NCBI GenBank assembly: GCA_036159995.1
Contig: JAYYEI010000058.1
Span: 1 to 50,655, forward strand
Length of the DNA: 50,655 bases
Reading direction: 5' to 3'
Origin: UBA8752 sp036159995
GTDB lineage: Bacteria; Bacteroidota; Bacteroidia; Flavobacteriales_D; Sanyastnellaceae
Positions 24,707 through 33,075 of the stretch are shown one piece after another. The notes beneath the pieces were generated by a model that worked only from the letters and a program-made list of their open reading frames with translations, was not told where the DNA came from and ran no database searches. The first letter of the stretch is position 1; every line of letters starts with the position of its first letter. The position numbers and the translations under genes were made by a program.

Positions 24707-26062
24707 ATGGGTCGCTTTTTCAAGAAACTGCGGGACATCTGGTCCCATGAGGAGTTGCGGAAGCGCTTGGGCATCACGCTCGGGTTCATCCTGATCTACC
24801 GCGTGGGAAGCTTTATCGTCCTTCCCGGTGTCGACAGCGACACCCTGCAGGAGCAGATGAGTGCCCTCGGCGGCGGCGGACTCGGTGACATCCTCTCCCT
24901 TTTCACGGGTGGGGCCTTCACGCGGGCTTCCATCTTCGCGCTCGGCATCATGCCCTACATCTCCGCGAGCATCATCATGCAGCTCATGGGCCTCGCAGTC
25001 CCGAGCATCCAGAAGATGCAGGCTGAAGGAGAGAGCGGCCGGAAGAAGATCAACCAGTGGACCCGCTTCCTGACCATCGCCATCACGCTGGTTCAGGCTC
25101 CGGGCTATCTGGCGTCCTCCGTGGTCTCCGTTCCGGGTGCCGTGGCGAACCCGACCGCCTTCTGGTGGTTCAGCGCCGTCCTCATCCTGACGAGCTCCAC
25201 CCTGCTCATCATGTACCTCGGAGAGCGGATCACCGAGCGCGGTGTCGGAAACGGCATCAGCCTGCTCATCATGATCGGCATCATCGCCACGTTCCCGCAG
25301 GCCATCATCCAGGAGTTCAACCACCCGGACACCAACCTGTACTTCTTCCTCGTGGAGATTGCCGCCCTGCTCGTCGTGATCGGCCTGTCCGTCGCACTCG
25401 TCCAGGCGGTCCGGAAGGTGCCCGTTGAGATGACTCGCCTCCAGGGCAACACCGGTCCGACGTACCTCCCGCAGGGAGCCGCCGCCCGGAGCTACATCCC
25501 CCTGAAGGTGAACAGCAGTGGCGTGATGCCCATCATCTTCGCCCAGGCGATCATGTTTGTTCCGCTCTACCTGACACAGAACGAGAGCTTGGCCGACAAC
25601 GAGGTGCTCATCGCCCTCGGGGACTTCAACGGGTTCTGGTACAACCTGCTGTTCTTCCTGATGATCGTGGCCTTCACGTACTTCTACACGGCCATCACGG
25701 TCAATCCCCAGCAGATGGCGGATGACCTGAAGCGTCAGAACAACTTCGTGCCCGGTGTGAAGCCCGGCCGTCCGACGATGGAGTTCCTCGACAATGTGAT
25801 TTCGAAAATCACCTTGCCGGGCGCCATCTTCCTCGGCCTGATTGCCATCCTGCCGGCCATCGTGTTCACGATGAACCTGACCCACGCTCAGGCATTCAGC
25901 ATCTTCTTCGGCGGCACCTCGCTGCTGATCATGGTGGGCGTCATCCTTGACACCCTCCAACAAATTGAAAGCTACCTGTTGTCCCGTCAATACGACTCCC
26001 TCATGGAATCCGGAAAGCTCCGGGGCCGTCAGGGCACGAGTGTGAGCGGGATGGCGGGCTGA
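24707..26062 (+). CDS. secY: Protein translocase subunit SecY
   Basis: This 451-residue core channel of the Sec translocon has about ten membrane helices. The N-terminal helix GFILIYRVGSFIVLPGVDS, the plug and TM2 region with FALGIMPYISASIIMQLM, and the cytosolic loop VPVEMTRLQGNTGPTYLPQG are recognisable. The late loop FVPGVKPGRPTMEFLD corresponds to the SecA-contact C5 loop. The C-terminus ends soon after TM10 in a short basic tail. It provides the first export step for the signal-peptide and T9SS proteins in this window. Confidence 0.99.
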   Translation: MGRFFKKLRDIWSHEELRKRLGITLGFILIYRVGSFIVLPGVDSDTLQEQMSALGGGGLGDILSLFTGGAFTRASIFALGIMPYISASIIMQLMGLAVPSIQKMQAEGESGRKKINQWTRFLTIAITLVQAPGYLASSVVSVPGAVANPTAFWWFSAVLILTSSTLLIMYLGERITERGVGNGISLLIMIGIIATFPQAIIQEFNHPDTNLYFFLVEIAALLVVIGLSVALVQAVRKVPVEMTRLQGNTGPTYLPQGAAARSYIPLKVNSSGVMPIIFAQAIMFVPLYLTQNESLADNEVLIALGDFNGFWYNLLFFLMIVAFTYFYTAITVNPQQMADDLKRQNNFVPGVKPGRPTMEFLDNVISKITLPGAIFLGLIAILPAIVFTMNLTHAQAFSIFFGGTSLLIMVGVILDTLQQIESYLLSRQYDSLMESGKLRGRQGTSVSGMAG

Positions 26063-26067
26063 TCGGA

Positions 26068-26865
26068 ATGGCAAGAGGACGGATACAGGTTCGCACCGAA
26101 TCCGAAATCGAGCTGCTCCGAGCAAGTTCTTTGCTTGTCGGTAGAACCTTGGCCGAAGTGGCCAAGCTGATTCGCCCCGGGGTCACCACCCTGGAGTTGG
26201 ATCAGGTCGCGGAAACCTTCATCCGGGATCACGGCGCCGAGCCGGGATTCAAAGGATACAACGGGTTCCCCGCGTCGCTCTGCACCTCCGTGAACCACCA
26301 TGTGGTCCACGGGATTCCCAATGGCGACCCATTGCAGGAGGGGGACATCGTGTCCGTCGACTGCGGGGTGCTGATGGAAGGCTACTACGGGGACAGCGCC
26401 TACACCTTCATGGTGGGCGAGGTCCGGCCCGAAGTGCGCCGCCTGCTGCAGGTGACCCAGGAATGCCTGGAGGACGCCGTGGCAGAAGCGGTGGCGGGCA
26501 ACCGGATCGGCGACATCGGCTGGGCGGTCCAGGAACACGCGGAAGCCTCTGGTTATGGGGTCGTCCGCGAGCTGGTCGGCCACGGATTGGGAACCAACCT
26601 CCACGAGCCGCCGGAAGTCCCGAACTACGGCCGGCCCGGAAACGGGGTCAAGCTCGAAGCGGGGATGGTCCTCGCCATCGAGCCCATGATCAACCTCGGT
26701 CGCAAGGAGGTGGTGCAGGAGAGCGATGGCTGGACCATCGCCACAGCGGACGGATTGCCCAGCGCCCACTTCGAACACGACGTGGTGGTGCGGGAAGGCG
26801 AGGTGGAAGTTCTATCGACATTCAAGTGGATTGAGGAGGCCCTAGGGGCAGTGCAGGCGGGTTGA
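26068..26865 (+). CDS. map: Methionine aminopeptidase, type I
   Basis: This 265-residue enzyme removes the initiator methionine. The metal-binding set is readable: Asp in SVDCGVLMEGYYGDSAYTF (two aspartates), His in VGHGLGTNLHEPPEVPNYG, Glu in AIEPMI, and Glu near the C-terminus in FEHDVVV. The catalytic histidine lies in NHHVVHGIP. It follows secY by five bases, as in many bacteria, and leads to infA after 38 bases. Confidence 0.97.
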   Translation: MARGRIQVRTESEIELLRASSLLVGRTLAEVAKLIRPGVTTLELDQVAETFIRDHGAEPGFKGYNGFPASLCTSVNHHVVHGIPNGDPLQEGDIVSVDCGVLMEGYYGDSAYTFMVGEVRPEVRRLLQVTQECLEDAVAEAVAGNRIGDIGWAVQEHAEASGYGVVRELVGHGLGTNLHEPPEVPNYGRPGNGVKLEAGMVLAIEPMINLGRKEVVQESDGWTIATADGLPSAHFEHDVVVREGEVEVLSTFKWIEEALGAVQAG

Positions 26866-26903
26866 GGAGCAACAAACGAAAAACGAAACGAAGACAAGAC
26901 AAC

Positions 26904-27122
26904 ATGGCCAAACAAGCGTCGATCACCCAGGACGGTACCATTACCGAAGCCCTCGGAAACGCAATGTTCCGTGTCGAGCTCGAGAATGGGCACGTCATCA
27001 CGGCGCACATCTCCGGGAAGATGAGGAAGTTCTACATCAAGATTCTCCCGGGTGACCGGGTCCGTGTGGACATGAGTCCCTACGACCTGACCAAAGGCCG
27101 CATTTCGTTCCGATACAAGTAA
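26904..27122 (+). CDS. infA: Translation initiation factor IF-1
   Basis: This 72-residue single OB-fold factor occupies the A site during initiation. It shows QDGTITEALGNAMFRVELENGHVITAHISGKMRKFYIKILPGDRVRVDMSPYDLTKGRISFRYK, essentially the whole family signature in short overlapping motifs. I chose the ATG at 26904; the upstream in-frame extension is basic low-complexity sequence overlapping map. rpmJ starts nine bases later. Confidence 0.97.
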   Translation: MAKQASITQDGTITEALGNAMFRVELENGHVITAHISGKMRKFYIKILPGDRVRVDMSPYDLTKGRISFRYK

Positions 27123-27131
27123 ACAGACGTC

Positions 27132-27248
27132 ATGAAGACCCGTGCATCCCTGAAGGTCCGCTCCGCGGATTGCAAGATCGTCCGCCGCAAGGGACGACTC
27201 TTCGTCATCAACAAGAAGAACCCCAAATTCAAGCAGCGCCAGGGTTGA
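27132..27248 (+). CDS. rpmJ: Ribosomal protein bL36, zinc-ligand-free form
   Basis: This 38-residue 50S protein lies between infA and rpsM. It begins MKTRASLKVRSADCKIVRR and ends KNPKFKQRQG. Of the C-x2-C...C...H zinc ligands of classical L36, only one cysteine (Cys14) remains; the others are Ser11, Asn and Phe. This is the C-minus type common in Bacteroidota. The gene is short but its position, length and both conserved ends make it certain. Confidence 0.96.
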   Translation: MKTRASLKVRSADCKIVRRKGRLFVINKKNPKFKQRQG

Positions 27249-27274
27249 TCCCCTGGAGCTAAAACGCATTCGCC

Positions 27275-27640
27275 ATGGCCCGTATCGCCGGTATCGACAT
27301 CCCCCGGAACAAGCGAGGAGTGATTGCCCTGACTTACGTCTACGGCATCGGACGCTCCCGCGCCGCGGACATTCTCACCCAGGCCGCCGTGTCCGAGGAC
27401 AAGCGCGTCCAGGACTGGAGCGACGACGAAATCACCAAGATCCGTGAGATCATCGCGGGCATCCGCGTGGAAGGTGAGCTTCGTTCGGAGGTTCAGATGA
27501 ACATCAAGCGCCTGATGGACATTGGTTGCCAGCGTGGCATCCGTCACCGTCTCGGCCTACCGCTCCGCGGTCAGCGCACCAAGAACAACTCCCGTACCCG
27601 GAAGGGCAAGCGGAAGACGGTGGCCAACAAGAAGAAGTAA
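27275..27640 (+). CDS. rpsM: Ribosomal protein uS13
   Basis: This 121-residue 30S head protein bridges to the 50S subunit. MARIAGIDIPRNKRGVIALTYVYGIGRSRA and the C-terminal RGIRHRLGLPLRGQRTKNNSRTRKGKRKTVANKKK are typical. It is followed by a 47-base spacer, the longest inside the superoperon, in which I see no hairpin. Confidence 0.98.
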   Translation: MARIAGIDIPRNKRGVIALTYVYGIGRSRAADILTQAAVSEDKRVQDWSDDEITKIREIIAGIRVEGELRSEVQMNIKRLMDIGCQRGIRHRLGLPLRGQRTKNNSRTRKGKRKTVANKKK

Positions 27641-27687
27641 TTCCCTGTCCCTGACCCGGGACGCCGAATCGATCAACTCCCCAAACG

Positions 27688-28074
27688 ATGGCCAAGACCA
27701 CCAAAAAGAGCAAGAAGAAGGTCAAAGTGGATGCCATGGGCCAAGCCCACATCCATGCCTCCTTCAACAACATCATCATCTCCCTCACCAACGCCACGGG
27801 CCAGGTCATTTCCTGGTCCAGCTCCGGCAAGATGGGCTTCCGCGGTTCCAAGAAGAACACGCCTTACGCTGCCCAGTGTGCTGCCGAAGATTGCGGCAAG
27901 GAAGCCATGGAGCATGGCCTGAAGAAGGTGAAGGTGTTCGTGAAGGGCCCCGGAAGCGGCCGCGAAAGCGCCATCCGAACCCTCCACAACATGGGCATCG
28001 AAGTCACCGAGATCGTCGACATCACCCCGATGCCGCACAACGGTTGCCGTCCCCCGAAGCACCGTCGCGTCTGA
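27688..28074 (+). CDS. rpsK: Ribosomal protein uS11
   Basis: This 128-residue 30S platform protein has AHIHASFNNIIISLTNATGQVISWSSSGKMGFRGSKKNTPYAAQ and ends DITPMPHNGCRPPKHRRV, both diagnostic. The first ten residues are lysine-rich. rpsD follows after 31 bases. Confidence 0.99.
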   Translation: MAKTTKKSKKKVKVDAMGQAHIHASFNNIIISLTNATGQVISWSSSGKMGFRGSKKNTPYAAQCAAEDCGKEAMEHGLKKVKVFVKGPGSGRESAIRTLHNMGIEVTEIVDITPMPHNGCRPPKHRRV

Positions 28075-28105
28075 TCCCGGAACCCAACGAAACAAGCAAG
28101 ACCAC

Positions 28106-28711
28106 ATGGCACGTTACCGCGGACCCAAGTCCAAGATCACCCGCCGATTCAAGGAGGCCATCTTCGGCCCCGACAAAGCGCTGGAGCGCCGTCCTTACGG
28201 CCCCGGCCAGCATGGCCCGAACCGCCGCCGCAAGAAGGAGTCCGAGTACTCCGTGCAGCTGGCCGAGAAGCAGAAGGCCAAGTACACCTATGGCATCCTC
28301 GAGCGCCAGTTCCGCAACATGTTCGAGCGTGCCCAGGCCAAGCCCGGCATCACGGGTGAGGTGCTCCTCCAGTTCTGCGAGCTGCGCCTCGACAACGTCG
28401 CGTTCCGCCTCAACCTCAGCCCGACCCGTCGCGGTGCCCGCCAGTTGGTGAGCCACCGTCACATCACGGTCAACGGCAAGGTCGTGAACATTCCGTCCTA
28501 CCGTGTCCGCCCCGGCGACGTGGTGGCGGTCCGGGAGAAGTCCAAGTCCCTGGAGGTCGTGACCGGTGCCATTGCGGCCGGCGGTCAGCGCCACGAGTGG
28601 CTCGACTGGGACGCCAACGCCATGGCCGGCACGGTCATCGCGGTGCCTTCCCGTGACCAGATTCCGGAGAACATCAAGGAGTCCCTCATCGTCGAGCTCT
28701 ACAGCAAGTAA
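28106..28711 (+). CDS. rpsD: Ribosomal protein uS4
   Basis: This 201-residue 30S assembly initiator lacks the N-terminal zinc cysteines of the C+ form. The S4 RNA-binding domain is visible around ELRLDNVAFRLNLSPTRRGARQLVSHRHITVNGKVVNIPSYRVRPGDVV. In E. coli S4 represses the alpha operon from the rpsM leader; the 26 bases before rpsM here are too short for that pseudoknot. Confidence 0.98.
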   Translation: MARYRGPKSKITRRFKEAIFGPDKALERRPYGPGQHGPNRRRKKESEYSVQLAEKQKAKYTYGILERQFRNMFERAQAKPGITGEVLLQFCELRLDNVAFRLNLSPTRRGARQLVSHRHITVNGKVVNIPSYRVRPGDVVAVREKSKSLEVVTGAIAAGGQRHEWLDWDANAMAGTVIAVPSRDQIPENIKESLIVELYSK

Positions 28712-28731
28712 TCCACAACCCCATTCCCGAT

Positions 28732-29724
28732 ATGGCGATTCTCGATTTCCAACAGCCCGACAAGGTCATCATGCTTGATTCCGATGACTTCAACGGACGG
28801 TTTGAATTCCGTCCGCTGGAGCCCGGCTTCGGCGTGACCATCGGCAATGCGCTCCGGCGCATCCTGCTCTCCAGCCTGGAGGGCTATGCCATCACCAACA
28901 TCCGCATCGAAGGAGTTGAACACGAGTTCAGCACCGTCAAGGGTGTCGTGGAGGACGTGACCGAAATGATCCTCAACCTCAAGCAGGTGCGTTTCAAGCG
29001 CCAGATTGAGGACGTCGACCACGAAGTGGTCAACGTGGTGATTGGCGGCCAGGAGACCTTCACCGCAGGCGACATCGGTAAGTACACCTCCGCCTTCCAG
29101 GTCATGAACCCGGAGCACGTGATCTGCAACCTCGACAAGGGCGTCCAGCTCAACGTCGAGCTGCGCATCCAGAAGGGCCGTGGCTACGTGCCCGCCGAGG
29201 AGAACAAGCACGATGAGGCTCCCGTCGACACGATTTTCATCGATTCCATCTTCACCCCGGTCCGGAATGTGAAGTACGACATCGAGAACTACCGTGTGGA
29301 GCAGAAGACCGACTACGAGAAGCTCAACCTCGAGCTTCAGTGTGACGGTTCCATTGCTCCTAAGGATGCCCTCCAGGAAGCCGCCCGCATCCTGATCGAG
29401 CACTTCATGCTCTTCAGCGAGGAGCGCATCACCCTCGACTTCGTGGAGAAGAACGAGGCCGAGGAACTCGACGAGAGCTCCCTCCACATGCGCCACCTCC
29501 TCAAGACGAAGTTGGTCGACATGGACCTGAGCGTGCGCGCCCTGAACTGCTTGAAGGCAGCCGACATCGACAGCCTCGGTGACCTGGTGGCCTACAACAA
29601 GAATGACCTGTTGAAGTTCCGCAACTTCGGCAAGAAGAGCCTGACCGAGCTCGAGGACCTCGTGGAAAGCAAGGGCCTGCAATTCGGTATGAACGTCAGC
29701 AAGTACAAGTTGGACTCGGAGTAA
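28732..29724 (+). CDS. rpoA: RNA polymerase alpha subunit
   Basis: The 330-residue subunit has an N-terminal dimerisation domain (about 1-230; GRFEFRPLEPGFGVTIGNALRRILLSSLEG is the assembly motif) and a C-terminal domain (about 255-320; SVRALNCLKAADIDSLGDLV and LLKFRNFGKKSLTELEDLVE, the helix-hairpin-helix repeats that bind UP elements and activators). Length and composition are normal. rplQ follows after 24 bases. Confidence 0.99.
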   Translation: MAILDFQQPDKVIMLDSDDFNGRFEFRPLEPGFGVTIGNALRRILLSSLEGYAITNIRIEGVEHEFSTVKGVVEDVTEMILNLKQVRFKRQIEDVDHEVVNVVIGGQETFTAGDIGKYTSAFQVMNPEHVICNLDKGVQLNVELRIQKGRGYVPAEENKHDEAPVDTIFIDSIFTPVRNVKYDIENYRVEQKTDYEKLNLELQCDGSIAPKDALQEAARILIEHFMLFSEERITLDFVEKNEAEELDESSLHMRHLLKTKLVDMDLSVRALNCLKAADIDSLGDLVAYNKNDLLKFRNFGKKSLTELEDLVESKGLQFGMNVSKYKLDSE

Positions 29725-29748
29725 TCCGGGAGATAAACGTCCGTCATC

Positions 29749-30429
29749 ATGAGACACGGAAAGAAATTCAACCACCTCGGCCGTAAGACCGCCCATCGCA
29801 AGGCGATGATGGCGAACATGGCCTGCAGCTTGATCGAGCACAAGCGCATCACCACGACCGTGGCCAAGGCCAAGGCGCTGCGTGGATACGTCGAGCCGCT
29901 CGTGAACCGCTCCAAGGAGGACAGCACCCACAGCCGTCGGGTGTGCTTCCGCTACCTGCGGGACAAGCACGCCGTGAGCGAGCTGTTCACGGAGGTCGGC
30001 CCGAAGGTGGCCACCCGTGAGGGAGGGTACACCCGGATCATCCGCACGGGCAACCGCCTGGGCGACAACGCCGAGATGTGCATGATCGAGCTCGTCGACT
30101 TCAACGAGCTCTACGGCAACGAAGCCAAGGCCAAGAAGAAGCGCAGCCGCCGCTCCCGTCGGGGAGGAGGTGCCGCTGCCGCGGCTCCGGCCGCCGAAGC
30201 AGTTGCTGCTGAAGTGGTGGAGGACGTGGCCGTAGAGGCTGCCGAGGCTGTCACCGAGGAGGCTCCGGCCGCTGAGGCTGCTGCTGAGGAAGCGCCCGCA
30301 GAGGAGGCTCCGGCCGCTGAGGCTGCTGCTGAGGAAGCACCTGCTGAGGAGGCTCCGGCCGCTGACGATGCTCCTGCCGAAGACGCTCCCGCTGAGGAGT
30401 CCGGAGACGAAGAGAAGCCGGCTGAGTGA
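29749..30429 (+). CDS. rplQ: Ribosomal protein bL17 with long Ala/Glu/Pro-rich tail
   Basis: The 226-residue protein has a normal L17 core (about 1-120): MRHGKKFNHLGRKTAHRKAMMANMACSLIEHKRITTT, and VATREGGYTRIIRTGNRLGDNAEMCMIELVDFN. Residues from about 125 on form a basic patch (AKKKRSRRSRR) and then some 90 residues almost only of Ala, Glu, Pro, Val and Asp. These include a tandem 15-residue repeat EEAPAAEAAAEEAPA. E. coli L17 stops near 127 residues. Acidic L17 tails occur in other Bacteroidota and should be disordered on the ribosome surface. It ends the superoperon at a strong terminator. Confidence 0.97.
   Translation: MRHGKKFNHLGRKTAHRKAMMANMACSLIEHKRITTTVAKAKALRGYVEPLVNRSKEDSTHSRRVCFRYLRDKHAVSELFTEVGPKVATREGGYTRIIRTGNRLGDNAEMCMIELVDFNELYGNEAKAKKKRSRRSRRGGGAAAAAPAAEAVAAEVVEDVAVEAAEAVTEEAPAAEAAAEEAPAEEAPAAEAAAEEAPAEEAPAADDAPAEDAPAEESGDEEKPAE
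30256..30372 (+). repeat. 45-bp tandem repeat inside rplQ
   Basis: Units start at 30256, 30301 and 30346, with a period of 45 bases (15 codons). The first two units are nearly identical and the third breaks down after about 15 bases. The repeat encodes the acidic Ala/Glu/Pro tail of L17. In-frame unit-number variation between strains would be expected. Confidence 0.85.
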
Positions 30430-30450
30430 CTCGCCCCATCCAATGACTCG

Positions 30451-30480
30451 AAAAGGGAGGCCGATCGGCCTCCCTTTTTC
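30451..30480 (+). terminator. Terminator of the ribosomal superoperon
   Basis: GGGAGGCC (30455-30462) pairs with GGCCTCCC (30467-30474) around GATC, flanked by A4 and T5 tracts. It is a near-perfect palindrome, 22 bases after the rplQ stop. Confidence 0.92.
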
Positions 30481-30571
30481 GTTGGCACCGTTGTGGATGG
30501 CTTTGTGCCCCCTGTTCAAAGACGGTGACAAGAAGGGGGCGCCGGAAGGCTGCAGGGCAGATGGACCAAAC

Positions 30572-30579
30572 TATCTTCG
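30572..30579 (+). promoter_or_regulatory. Candidate -7 box of carA
   Basis: TATCTTCG is followed by seven bases and the carA ATG. A CTG rather than TTG occupies the -33 position. The rest of the 150-base gap after rplQ shows only the terminator. Confidence 0.4.
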
Positions 30580-30586
30580 CCGCGCC

Positions 30587-31717
30587 ATGACGCAGCATGA
30601 TTCACGCGAGGCCCGCGCCGCGGTCCTCATGCTCGAGGACGGCACCCGATTTGAAGGCACGGCCATCGGGGCTGTCGGAACCACCACCGGCGAGGTGGCA
30701 TTCAATACCGGCATGTACGGTTATCAGGAGATTTTCACCGACCCCAGCTACAAGGGGCAGGTGCTCGTGATGGCCACCGCCCACATCGGGAATTACGGGG
30801 TGCATGCCGAGGAGAACGAGAGCGGCCAGACCCAGATTGCCGGGCTCGTTGTCCGCAACTTCAGTGAAGTCGCGAGTCGGGTGGGGGACATCGAACCCCT
30901 GGCCGATCGCCTCGAGCGGGATGGCATCGTCGGCATCGCCGACATCGACACCCGGGGTCTGATTCAGCACATCCGTGATTGCGGGGCCATGAACGCCCTC
31001 ATCAGCAGTGATGGAACTCCCGAGGCCGACCTCCTCGAGCGCCTCAAGGCGACCCCATCCATGGAGGGGCTGGAGCTGTCGAGCCAAGTGACCCGGACGG
31101 AGGCCGAAGACGCCGGCAATCCCGATTCCGAGGTGCGCATCGCCCTCCTCGACTTGGGCAACAAGCAGAACATCACCCGCTGCCTCACGGAGCGGGGGGC
31201 CCTGGTCCGCCAGTTTCCCATGGGAACCGCCCTCGAGGAGATGACCGCATGGAACCCGACTGGTTGGATGATTTCCAATGGGCCTGGCGACCCTTCGGCC
31301 ATGACCGACACCATTGCCCTCGTTAAGGACATCATCGCCCTCGGTCAGCCGGTCTTCGGCATTTGTCTGGGTCACCAGGTCATCGCCCTGAGCCAGGGGT
31401 TGACCACCGAGAAGATGTTCCAGGGCCACCGCGGTGTGAACCATCCCGTCAAGAACCTGGCCACCGGAAAATGCGAAATCACCTCGCAGAACCACGGATT
31501 CGTGGTGAGCCGGGCCTCCCTGGACGGCGTGACGAACGTGTCCATCACCCACGAACACCTGAACGATCACACGGTCGCCGGCATTCGCCTTGAGGATCAG
31601 CCAGTCTTCTCCGTGCAATACCACCCGGAGGCCAGTGCGGGTCCGCACGACAGCCGATACCTGTTTGATCAGTTCATCGAGCAAATCCAACACCACAGCG
31701 CATTGCAAACCGCTTGA
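30587..31717 (+). CDS. carA: Carbamoyl-phosphate synthase, small (glutaminase) subunit
   Basis: The 376-residue subunit hydrolyses glutamine to feed ammonia to CarB for arginine and pyrimidine synthesis. The N-terminal CPSase domain includes EVAFNTGMYGYQEIFTDPSYKGQ. The class I glutamine amidotransferase domain has nucleophile Cys260 in GICLGHQ, and His346/Glu348 in YHPEAS complete the triad. The ATG at 30587 follows a -7 box; the in-frame extension crosses the terminator and is rejected. carB is not in the window. eno follows after two bases, an arrangement seen in other Bacteroidota after rplQ. Confidence 0.96.
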   Translation: MTQHDSREARAAVLMLEDGTRFEGTAIGAVGTTTGEVAFNTGMYGYQEIFTDPSYKGQVLVMATAHIGNYGVHAEENESGQTQIAGLVVRNFSEVASRVGDIEPLADRLERDGIVGIADIDTRGLIQHIRDCGAMNALISSDGTPEADLLERLKATPSMEGLELSSQVTRTEAEDAGNPDSEVRIALLDLGNKQNITRCLTERGALVRQFPMGTALEEMTAWNPTGWMISNGPGDPSAMTDTIALVKDIIALGQPVFGICLGHQVIALSQGLTTEKMFQGHRGVNHPVKNLATGKCEITSQNHGFVVSRASLDGVTNVSITHEHLNDHTVAGIRLEDQPVFSVQYHPEASAGPHDSRYLFDQFIEQIQHHSALQTA

Positions 31718-31719
31718 TC

Positions 31720-32997
31720 ATGCAGTACATCGATCACATTCACGCCCGGGAGATCCTGGATTCCCGAGGCAATCCCACCGTCGAGGTGGAAGTCGTCACC
31801 GGTGAGGGGGTCCTCGGCCGGGCCGCTGTCCCGTCCGGGGCCAGCACCGGCGTCCACGAGGCCGTCGAACTTCGGGACGGCCAAGCGGACCGTTACCTCG
31901 GTAAGGGCGTCCTGCGTGCCGTTGAGAACGTGAACACCACGATTGCCGAGGAGCTCGTGGGCATGGACATCTTTGATCAGGTCGGCATTGACCATCACCT
32001 GATCGACCTCGACGGCAGTGACAACAAGGGCAATCTGGGCGCCAACGCCCTGCTCGGCGTGAGCCTCGCCGTGGCCAAGGCGGCCGCAGGCTCCCTCGGT
32101 CAGCCCCTGTACCGCTACATCGGTGGTGTCAACGCCAACCTCATGCCAGTGCCCATGATGAACATCATCAATGGGGGGTCCCACGCCGACAACGCCATTG
32201 ACATCCAGGAGTTCATGATCATGCCGGTCGGCGCGGACACGTTTGCCGAAGGCCTGCGCATGGGCGCCGAGGTGTTCCACCATCTGAAAAAGGTCCTGTC
32301 CAGCAAGGGGCTGAGCACCAACGTTGGGGACGAGGGGGGATTTGCCCCCAACCTGAACTCCAACGAGGAAGCGCTCGACACCATCCTGATGGCCATCGAG
32401 AAGGCCGGCTACAAGCCGGACGAGGATTTCCAGCTCGCCCTCGACGCGGCCAGCAGCGAATTCTACGACAAGGAGAAGGGCCTGTACATTCTGTCCGGTG
32501 TTGGAAAGCAAATGGACGGAGCGGTCTGGGTGGACTACTGGAAGGAGCTCCGCGGAAAGTACCCGATCATCAGCATCGAGGACGGTTGCGACGAGGACGA
32601 CTGGGCCACCTGGAAACTCATGACGGATGCGCTCGGGGAGAACACCCAACTCGTCGGCGACGACCTCTTTGTGACCAACGTGGAGCGCCTGAGCCGCGGC
32701 ATCGAGGAAGGTGTGGCCAATTCCATCCTCATCAAGGTGAACCAGATCGGCACCCTGACCGAAACCATCGAGGCGGTCCAACTTGCCACCCGGTGCGGCT
32801 ACACGAGCGTGATGAGCCACCGCAGTGGTGAAACGGAGGACACCACCATCGCCGATCTCGCCGTGGCCCTCAGCACGGGCCAGATCAAGACCGGAAGCGC
32901 CTCCCGCAGCGACCGGATCGCCAAGTACAACCAGTTGCTTCGCATCGAGGAGGAGCTCGGCGACACGGCCTACTACCCCGGACCGCACTTCGCCTGA
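31720..32997 (+). CDS. eno: Enolase
   Basis: This 425-residue glycolytic enzyme interconverts 2-phosphoglycerate and phosphoenolpyruvate. It shows HAREILDSRGNPTVEVEV at the start, the mobile-loop PSGASTGVHEAVELRD, DEGGFAPNL, and the signature ILIKVNQIGTLTET, followed by SHRSGETEDTTIADLAV, with catalytic Lys and Glu positions present. I used the ATG at 31720; a TTG two codons upstream overlaps the carA stop. It ends at a bidirectional terminator facing the T9SS operon. Confidence 0.98.
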   Translation: MQYIDHIHAREILDSRGNPTVEVEVVTGEGVLGRAAVPSGASTGVHEAVELRDGQADRYLGKGVLRAVENVNTTIAEELVGMDIFDQVGIDHHLIDLDGSDNKGNLGANALLGVSLAVAKAAAGSLGQPLYRYIGGVNANLMPVPMMNIINGGSHADNAIDIQEFMIMPVGADTFAEGLRMGAEVFHHLKKVLSSKGLSTNVGDEGGFAPNLNSNEEALDTILMAIEKAGYKPDEDFQLALDAASSEFYDKEKGLYILSGVGKQMDGAVWVDYWKELRGKYPIISIEDGCDEDDWATWKLMTDALGENTQLVGDDLFVTNVERLSRGIEEGVANSILIKVNQIGTLTETIEAVQLATRCGYTSVMSHRSGETEDTTIADLAVALSTGQIKTGSASRSDRIAKYNQLLRIEEELGDTAYYPGPHFA

Positions 32998-33015
32998 CCG
33001 CGAGGGCGCTACGCA

Positions 33016-33052
33016 ATGAAAAAGGGGACCCGGATGGGTCCCCTTTTTTCAT
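33016..33052. terminator. Bidirectional terminator between eno and the T9SS operon
   Basis: GGGGACCC (33024-33031) pairs with GGGTCCCC (33036-33043). The stem is lengthened by A5/T6 tracts and ATG/CAT ends, the same design as the terminator at 6317. It serves the convergent eno and PorE-like genes. Confidence 0.92.
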
Positions 33053-33075
33053 GGGGTTGGGCAAGACGAAGGGGG

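Noticed and set aside
30256..30372. 45-bp tandem repeat considered as a CRISPR or binding-site array
   Set aside because: There are no spacers; the units are contiguous and encode the L17 tail in frame.
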